This document shows, piece after piece, positions 56,223 to 64,000 of a stretch of DNA of 64,000 nucleotides. This DNA comes from Hydrangea macrophylla (lineage: Eukaryota; Streptophyta; Magnoliopsida; Cornales; Hydrangeaceae): NCBI GenBank assembly GCA_033977485.1, contig CM066989.1, forward strand, positions 95,623,887-95,687,886. Reading direction: 5' to 3'. Every line of letters begins with the position of its first letter. The first letter of the stretch is position 1. The notes beneath the pieces are model-generated. The model did no database searches, was not told the DNA's origin, and saw nothing but the letters and a program-made list of their open reading frames with translations. The translations under genes and the position numbers were made by a program.

Positions 56223-58592
56223 AAAGGTGCACATATTTGCATCCACCACCCAATTTGGTTACTTTAAGAGGATGAATACCATGACCAAAAATCTCCTGAG
56301 AGTCATGACAGTAAATAAGCAGAGGTTTTTAATACTTTGTCCTGCATGAGGTTTTTTTTTATTTTTTTTAATTTTTTTTTTTAAAAGGCACCTTGTGTGA
56401 ATATTAACTATGTTTTTGTTTGCTGTAATTACGGTTCGGGCGTACAAGAGCCTTGTTAGGTAGACCCAAACTAATAACACAAAATTTTCTAAATCACTTG
56501 TGTGAGTGATACACAATGCTTTATGAAAATCTGACTTCTAACATGCGATTGTGTGAGGTGAGTAGGAAAGTACCCTCACCAAAAGTCCCTAGACAGTGCT
56601 GAAGCGCACAAGCCTAGCAAGTGATGAACACAAGCAAGAGAAATTAAATAAAAAGAGTATTTTTATTTAAATGGGAAGAAAAGAGAAATTACAAGGATGT
56701 AATTATAACTAATAAAGCCTAGGAAAATAAAAAGAATGCTAGGAGCGCTGTTTAGAATGCATTGGGATGCTTTTGTCGAAGAGACGCGGGGTGAATTGAT
56801 AGCTTGGCCTGCCTGTTGATTTATAGCGGCCATGGAGGTCTTCTAGATAAGGTAAGAAATCTTATGAGAATCATTATCTGGTAAAAAATACCAGTTTATT
56901 TCCATAAACTGATCTTGACTCCCAAAATTATCTGATATAATATATATGCATATATACATATATATATATATATTGAATCTGGTCCCCATGTTGACTTGAT
57001 TCGGCTTGCTTCCCCTCCAAGCAAAAGATATATTTCCAAATGTGATAACATTATCTCCCAAAAATACTGATAATATATTGCCTTATCAGATAATATCTTG
57101 AAATATAATCTTGATAATATATGAAAAATTATCCTTTCATATGTGATAATATCTTCCCAAATTTGATAATATTTTGAATATTATCCTGCCATATCTTGAT
57201 AATATTTGACGTTATCTTTTCCATAAGTGATATTCCTTCCTAAATCTGATAACGTAAATATTATCACATTGAGGGTTTGTAGGAATTGACTCTTGCCATA
57301 ATGGCCAAATCTGTATCAACTTCTAAACTGGCAGAATGGCTTGCCAATCAAGCAGTCCGATGAAACCATAGCTTAGGCTGTGTTGATGATGAGGTGGCGG
57401 TTTGAACTAAAAATACCGTCTTTAAGTGGAAAACTTGCTGAGTTAACCATTCTGCTACACCAACCTCTTATTACTTGATATCGGGCTTGTGCAACTAGGC
57501 CATGAAGTGAGAGCTCGAACATCCTGATAACTACGCATTAACCTACTCGGGCATGATTAACCAAAATTCCACGGCACCTTGTCATGGTCACCAACTCCTT
57601 GATAATTCCTAATCGGACAAGAGGTACACTCCTGCAGCCCGATTAAAACAACTTGATGGCCGGCTTGATGGAGTAAATTCAATGGAAGCCCGATAGCATT
57701 GAACTGCCAAACAAGGCCTAGGCCGGATTGAATTTGGTAAGTCCGATCTCATGGTGAGTCCGAGTGAGCAAAGGAGCTAGCCCGATGGCGATGCAATACA
57801 GCCATATTGAAGCAGGGTCCACTTTGTGTAGCAGCCCGATGAAATGGTGATGAGCCCGATGAAATAATGATCACCTCGATGGCATGGTGGTCAGTCCGAT
57901 TAAGCAAAGGTGCTAGCCCGACTGTAATAAGCCCGATCAACTTTTGAAGTAACCAATAAGCCATTAATTTTGCCATCGGTCTCATGAGTCCGATTAAAAT
58001 ATTTCAATCGACCTCTACCAACTTTGATTTAAAAAATGTATTTTTTAAGTGCAAACAGTTTTCACAGGTACTTGAGCACTTCCTTTTGCCGGACCATCTT
58101 CAGTATACCCCTACTATTGGTAAACATCTCCCAAGCTCGTCTCCTTTTTTTTTAATATAGAAATGTACCTTGTAGAAGCATTGTTCTCTGTATTGCACGA
58201 ATATTGTATTTTTCTTGCAGCAATTACAGAGCGACACATTATTCAGCACTCCGGAGAATACCTTTGGGCTCGCAGTCTAAAAGTGAATAAACCCTTTTGA
58301 AGCACCCCAAAGTGACTCCAAAGAATGATTACCTTTGGGTTTAGCCCTCCCAAAGCGTACCAGAGTCTTCGGCCCTTCGGAGAATACCTTTGGGCAGAGC
58401 TCCCCCAGAGTGGATAATACCTTTGGGCTGAGCACCCAGAAGTGACTCCGAAGATTATGAAATACATTTGAGATTCACCCTCTCAAATTGTATCAGAGTC
58501 TTCGGCCCTTCAGAGAATACCTTCGGGCAGAGCTCCCCCAGAGTGGATAATACCTTTGGGGTGAGCACCCAGAAGTGACTCTGAGGATTATA
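56223..58592. repeat. Array copy 5 (2,370 bp, solo LTR)
   Basis: As copy 4; one T shorter in the flank poly-T tract near 58147. Confidence 0.92.
56417..58057 (-). mobile_element. Solo LTR6
   Basis: 1,641 bp with GTTTT flanks. Confidence 0.92.
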
Positions 58593-60981
58593 AAAGGTGC
58601 ACATATTTGCATCCACCACCCAATTTGGTTACTTTAAGAGGATGAATACCATGACCAAAAATCTCCTGAGAGTCATGACAGTAAATAAGCAGAGGTTTTT
58701 AATACTTTGTCCTGCATGAGGTTTTTTTTTATTTTTTTTAATTTTTTTTTTAAAAGGCACCTTGTGTGAATATTAACTATGTTTTTGTTTGCTGTAATTA
58801 CGGTTCGGGCGTACCAGAGCCTTGTTAGGTAGACCCAAACTAATAACACAAAATTTTCTAAATCACTTGTGTGAGTGATACACAATGCTTTATGAAAATC
58901 TGACTTCTAACATGCGATTGTGTGAGGTGAGTAGGAAAGTACCCTCACCAAAAGTCCCTAGACAGTGCTGAAGCGCACAAGCCTAGCAAGTGATGAACAC
59001 AAGCAAGAGAAATTAAATAAAAAGAGTATTTTTATTTAAATGGGAAGAAAAGAGAAATTACAAGGATGTAATTATAACTAATAAAGCCTAGGAAAATAAA
59101 AAGAATGCTAGGAGCGCTGTTTAGAATGCATTGGGATGCTTTTGTCGAAGAGACGCGGGGTGAATTGATAGCTTGGCCTGCCTGTTGATTTATAGCGGCC
59201 ATGGAGGTCTTCTAGATAAGGTAAGAAATCTTATGAGAATCATTATCTGGTAAAAAATACCAGTTTATTTCCATAAACTGATCTTGACTCCCAAAATTAT
59301 CTGATATAATATATATGCATATATACATATATATATATATATTGAATCTGGTCCCCATGTTGACTTGATTCGGCTTGCTTCCCCTCCAAGCAAAAGATAT
59401 ATTTCCAAATGTGATAACATTATCTCCCAAAAATACTGATAATATATTGCCTTATCAGATAATATCTTGAAATATAATCTTGATAATATATGAAAAATTA
59501 TCCTTTCATATGTGATAATATCTTCCCAAATTTGATAATATTTTGAATATTATCCTGCCATATCTTGATAATATTTGACGTTATCTTTTCCATAAGTGAT
59601 ATTCCTTCCTAAATCTGATAACGTAAATATTATCACATTGAGGGTTTGTAGGAATTGACTCTTGCCATAATGGCCAAATCTGTATCAACTTCTAAACTGG
59701 CAGAATGGCTTGCCAATCAAGCAGTCCGATGAAACCATAGCTTAGGCTGTGTTGATGATGAGGTGGCAGTTTGAACTAAAAATACCGTCTTTAAGTGGAA
59801 AACTTGCTGAGTTAACCATTCTGCTACACCAACCTCTTATTACTTGATATCGGGCTTGTGCAACTAGGCCATGAAGTGAGAGCTCGAACATCCTGATAAC
59901 TACGCATTAACCTACTCGGGCATGATTAACCAAAATTCCACGGCACCTTGTCATGGTCACCAACTCCTTGATAATTCCTAATCGGACAAGAGGTACACTC
60001 CTGCAGCCCGATTAAAACAACTTGATGGCCGGCTTGATGGAGTAAATTCAATGGAAGCCCGATAGCATTGAACTGCCAAACAAGGCCTAGGCCGGATTGA
60101 ATTTGGTAAGTCCGATCTCATGGTGAGTCCGAGTGAGCAAAGGAGCTAGCCCGATGGCGATGCAATACAGCCATATTGAAGCAGGGTCCACTTTGTGAAG
60201 CAGGGTCCACTTTGTGTAGCAGCCCGATGAAATGGTGATGAGCCCGATGAAATAATGATCACCTCGATGGCATGGTGGTCAGTCCGATTAAGCAAAGGTG
60301 CTAGCCCGACTGTAATAAGCCCGATCAACTTTTGAAGTAACCAATAAGCCATTAATTTTGCCATCGGTCTCATGAGTCCGATTAAAATATTTCAATCGAC
60401 CTCTACCAACTTTGATTTAAAAAATGTATTTTTTAAGTGCAAACAGTTTTCACAGGTACTTGAGCACTTCCTTTTGCCGGACCATCTTCAGTATACCCCT
60501 ACTATTGGTAAACATCTCCCAAGCTCGTCTCCTTTTTTTTTTAATATAGAAATGTACCTTGTAGAAGCATTGTTCTCTGTATTGCACGAATATTGTATTT
60601 TTCTTGCAGCAATTACAGAGCGACACATTATTCAGCACTCCGGAGAATACCTTTGGGCTCGCAGTCTAAAAGTGAATAAACCCTTTTGAAGCACCCCAAA
60701 GTGACTCCAAAGAATGATTACCTTTGGGTTTAGCCCTCCCAAAGCGTACCAGAGTCTTCGGCCCTTCGGAGAATACCTTTGGGCAGAGCTCCCCCAGAGT
60801 GGATAATACCTTTGGGCTGAGCACCCAGAAGTGACTCCGAAGATTATGAAATACATTTGAGATTCACCCTCTCAAATTGTATCAGAGTCTTCGGCCCTTC
60901 AGAGAATACCTTCGGGCAGAGCTCCCCCAGAGTGGATAATACCTTTGGGGTGAGCACCCAGAAGTGACTCTGAGGATTATA
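58593..60981. repeat. Array copy 6 (2,389 bp, solo LTR)
   Basis: As copy 5, but LTR7 carries a short tandem duplication of GAAGCAGGGTCCACTTTGTG near 60179-60218. Confidence 0.92.
58786..60445 (-). mobile_element. Solo LTR7 with short internal duplication
   Basis: 1,660 bp with GTTTT flanks; longer than its neighbours because of the duplication. Confidence 0.92.
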
Positions 60982-61175
60982 AAAGGTGCACATATTTGCA
61001 TCCACCACCCAATTTGGTTACTTTAAGAGGATGAATACCATGACCAAAAATCTCCTGAGAGTCATGACAGTAAATAAGCAGAGGTTTTTAATACTTTGTC
61101 CTGCATGAGGTTTTTTTTTATTTTTTTTAATTTTTTTTTTTAAAAGGCACCTTGTGTGAATATTAACTATGTTTT

Positions 61176-62823
61176 TGTTTGCTGTAATTACGGTTCGGGC
61201 GTACCAGAGCCTTGTTAGGTAGACCCAAACTAATAACACAAAATTTTCTAAATCACTTGTGTGAGTGATACACAATGCTTTATGAAAATCTGACTTCTAA
61301 CATGCGATTGTGTGAGGTGAGTAGGAAAGTACCCTCACCAAAAGTCCCTAGACAGTGCTGAAGCGCACAAGCCTAGCAAGTGATGAACACAAGCAAGAGA
61401 AATTAAATAAAAAGAGTATTTTTATTTAAATGGGAAGAAAAGAGAAATTACAAGGATGTAATTATAACTAATAAAGCCTAGGAAAATAAAAAGAATGCTA
61501 GGAGCGCTGTTTAGAATGCATTGGGATGCTTTTGTCGAAGAGACGCGGGGTGAATTGATAGCTTGGCCTGCCTGTTGATTTATAGCGGCCATGGAGGTCT
61601 TCTAGATAAGGTAAGAAATCTTATGAGAATCATTATCTGGTAAAAAATACCAGTTTATTTCCATAAACTGATCTTGACTCCCAAAATTATCTGATATAAT
61701 ATATATGCATATATACATATATATATATATATTGAATCTGGTCCCCATGTTGACTTGATTCGGCTTGCTTCCCCTCCAAGCAAAAGATATATTTCCAAAT
61801 GTGATAACATTATCTCCCAAAAATACTGATAATATATTGCCTTATCAGATAATATCTTGAAATATAATCTTGATAATATATGAAAAATTATCCTTTCATA
61901 TGTGATAATATCTTCCCAAATTTGATAATATTTTGAATATTATCCTGCCATATCTTGATAATATTTGACGTTATCTTTTCCATAAGTGATATTCCTTCCT
62001 AAATCTGATAACGTAAATATTATCACATTGATAGGAATTGACTCTTGCCATAATGGCCAAATCTGTATCAACTTCTAAATTGGCAGAATGGCTTGCCAAT
62101 CAAGCAGTCCGATGAAACCATAGCTTAGGCTGTGTTGATGATGAGGTGGCAGTTTGAACTAAAAATATCGTCTTTAAGTGGAAAACTTGCTGAGTTAACC
62201 ATTCTGCTACACCAACCTCTTCTTACTTGACATCGGGCTTGTGCAACTAGGCCATGAAGTGAGAGCTCGAACATCCTGATAACTACGCATTAACCTACTC
62301 GGGCATGATTAACCAAAATTCCATGGCACCTTGTCATGGTCACCAACTCCTTGATAACTCCTAATCGGACAAGAGGTACACTCCTGCAGCCCGATTAAAA
62401 CAACTTGATGGCCAACTTGATGGAGTAAATTCAATGGAAGACCGATAGCATTGAACTGCCAAACAAGGCCTAGGCCGGATTGAATTTGGTAAGTCCGATC
62501 TCATGGTGAGTCCGAGTGAGCAAAGGAGCTAGCCCGATGGCGATGCAATACAGCCATATTGAAGCAGGGTCCACTTTGTGTAGCAGCCCGATGAAATGGT
62601 GATGATCCCGATAGAATGAGCCCGATCAAATAATGGTCAGCCCGATGGCATGGTGGTCAGTCTGATTAAGCAAAGGTGCTAGCCCGACTGTAATAAGCCC
62701 GATCAACTTTTGAAGTAATCACTAAGCCATTAATTTTGCCATCGGTCTCATGAGTCCGATTAAAATATTTCAATCGGCCTCTACCAACTTTGATTTAAAA
62801 AATGTATTTTTTAGGTGCAAACA
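61176..62823 (-). repeat. LTR8 (3' LTR of the element in copy 7)
   Basis: 1,648 bp. Left part carries the solo-LTR variants; right part carries LTR1 variants (for example the GATCCCGATAGAATGAG stretch). A short deletion after CACATTGA near 62030 is unique to it. Confidence 0.92.
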
Positions 62824-62838
62824 ATTGCCCCCCTGGCC

Positions 62839-64000
62839 GTTTAAAATAAAAACAAGTGAAATTTTGAATGGCCATGTTTGTCTAGAGACCGATTACCTTT
62901 TAACTGATATCGGCCTTAGTCATGAGACCGTTTGACACCTCACGTTGGATCATGCCTGAGACATGTAGTTACTCTGGAACAACCTCATATAATCGGCCTC
63001 CACCACAACTGTTACACACTTCTGAAAGTACACCATCGGCCTCTATGTCCGATTCAGCATCCTAAGCATCCTTCTAGCATTACTTATTATTATTTTTATT
63101 CTTGCTTTCGGTCTTGTGAGTCCGAATAGCACTATTGACTGAATTAATTCAGTCCAGTCTTTAGTACCTTTTCAGTCTTTTGATAGTCCCATTGTTGTAA
63201 AAATAACCACCAAATAACCGTAAGTTTTTGGTGACATCCACACAGCCAACGTGGATGTAAATCAACCCAAGCTAAATAATTAATTGGCTTAAAATGGAGA
63301 ATCTAATCGGTCACTATTACAAGACCGAAAAAATTAAACAATTCCTTGAGGCTGAATTTCCACAAAGGAATATATTCAAAAACTTCATGGACCGATTTAA
63401 TTTCAATCGGTCTCTGCGAAGCTTACCCCACGAGCCCTTCATCGCCGATTTCTTCGTCAATAATGGGGTCTTCATCATCGTCCTCCTCATCACTAGGAGG
63501 CTCTATGGCCGATACACGATCACTCGGCCTGTCACACTCTTCTTTTTTGGCCTCAACAGAATTTTGAGGCTCATCTTGAATTTGCCCCCCGGGTCCTTCG
63601 TCGCCGTCTTCAACATCAGGGAGGGGCTCTATGGCCGAAATAAGATCCTTCGGCTCTTTATTTATTTTTTTGTCGTCTTGCCCCCCCGAGTGGCTTGGAT
63701 AGCGTGGAATCAGGATGACCAGAGACATCGGTCTCTTGATTTATCGTGATAACATCGGCCTTTTTGGGCCGTTGAAATTTTAGGAGTTTAAGTTGCAGAG
63801 CGATATCATTAAGGACACTACTACGGCTTTCTCGAGCAGCAACCGATTCGTTTTGTTCTTCAACCTGCTAATCTGATAAGCCGATTGGTTTTTGCTTCCA
63901 ACCACCATCTAGCAACTCAACCCGAGACATGAAAGAGTTTCCATTGGGGGTGGACAGTCAGCTCAACTCGCTTGAAGGTGGCCGATACCTTGGGTAAAGT
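62839..64000 (-). pseudogene. Internal region of the copy-7 element with broken gag-position ORF
   Basis: Corresponds to 45510-46900. It keeps the 16 bases missing in copy 1, but has one extra G in the minus-strand GGGGGG run (63681-63687) and a TAG near 63869 where copy 1 has Leu (TTG). The acidic tail is readable at 63423-63728 (EPPSDEEDDDEDPIIDEE). Neither copy therefore has the whole frame. The N-terminus lies beyond the window. Confidence 0.6.

Larger units (their letters stand above)
60982..64000. repeat. Array copy 7, full element, cut by window end
   Basis: Left flank 60982-61175, LTR8 61176-62823, then internal region. The 5' LTR and right flank lie beyond the window. Confidence 0.88.

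Noticed and set aside
43647..64000. Array as a chain of tandem retrotransposons sharing LTRs
   Set aside because: The stretches between solo LTRs are the host flanks of the original insertion, with GTTTT at each edge, so the repeated unit is a genomic segment.

Overview
The window is plant nuclear DNA, most likely from a eudicot. The evidence is Ty1/copia and Ty3/gypsy retrotransposons with initiator-tRNA-Met primer sites, Stowaway-type and hAT-type MITEs, a Mutator-like element with 9-bp target duplications, plant mobile domain (PMD) genes, short AT-rich introns and TATAAATA promoters. I see no intact ordinary host gene, no tRNA, rRNA or CRISPR. Almost everything is transposable elements, nested or tandemly duplicated.

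1-4958: two decayed genes on the minus strand, head to tail. One is a PMD gene (2327 down past base 1) with two short introns, two frameshifts and one nonsense codon. The other is an unrecognised gene (4132-2606) in a single frame broken by two TGA codons. A plus-strand LTR (about 4345-4958) follows, so both genes lie antisense just upstream of a retrotransposon LTR. 5018-16728: three tandem copies of a composite block of about 4.2 kb. Each holds an old copia-type LTR, a gypsy-type LTR start and, in copies 1 and 2, a foldback element. Copy 1 alone carries a Stowaway MITE; copy 3 carries a truncated copia and is then split by a young copia. 16729-25430: complete Ty1/copia element of 8,702 bp with 1,500-bp LTRs between which I see no difference, target duplication CTTCC, and one TAG inside the integrase. 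25431-32325: remainder of block 3 with a 541-bp tandem duplication, a degenerate minus-strand copia gag-protease with its LTR, a Helitron-like 3' end, two hAT MITEs with 8-bp target duplications, and a minus-strand LTR.

32541-42671: a 10,113-bp Mutator-like element with 48-bp terminal inverted repeats (one mismatch) and a perfect 9-bp target duplication. It contains a large 106-bp minisatellite, the tail of a Ty3/gypsy integrase followed by a 41-base A tract, and two minus-strand genes: a full PMD gene and a short gene resembling the PMD protein's C-terminal domain. No transposase is visible.

43647-64000: tandem array of a genomic segment of about 2.37 kb. Copies 1 and 7 carry a non-autonomous LTR retrotransposon of about 4.7 kb (complete in copy 1, cut by the window end in copy 7). 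Copies 2-6 carry solo LTRs at the same site with the same GTTTT target duplication. The insertion lies 5 bp before a splice-acceptor-like sequence, so the array has amplified a candidate gene fragment together with the LTR.
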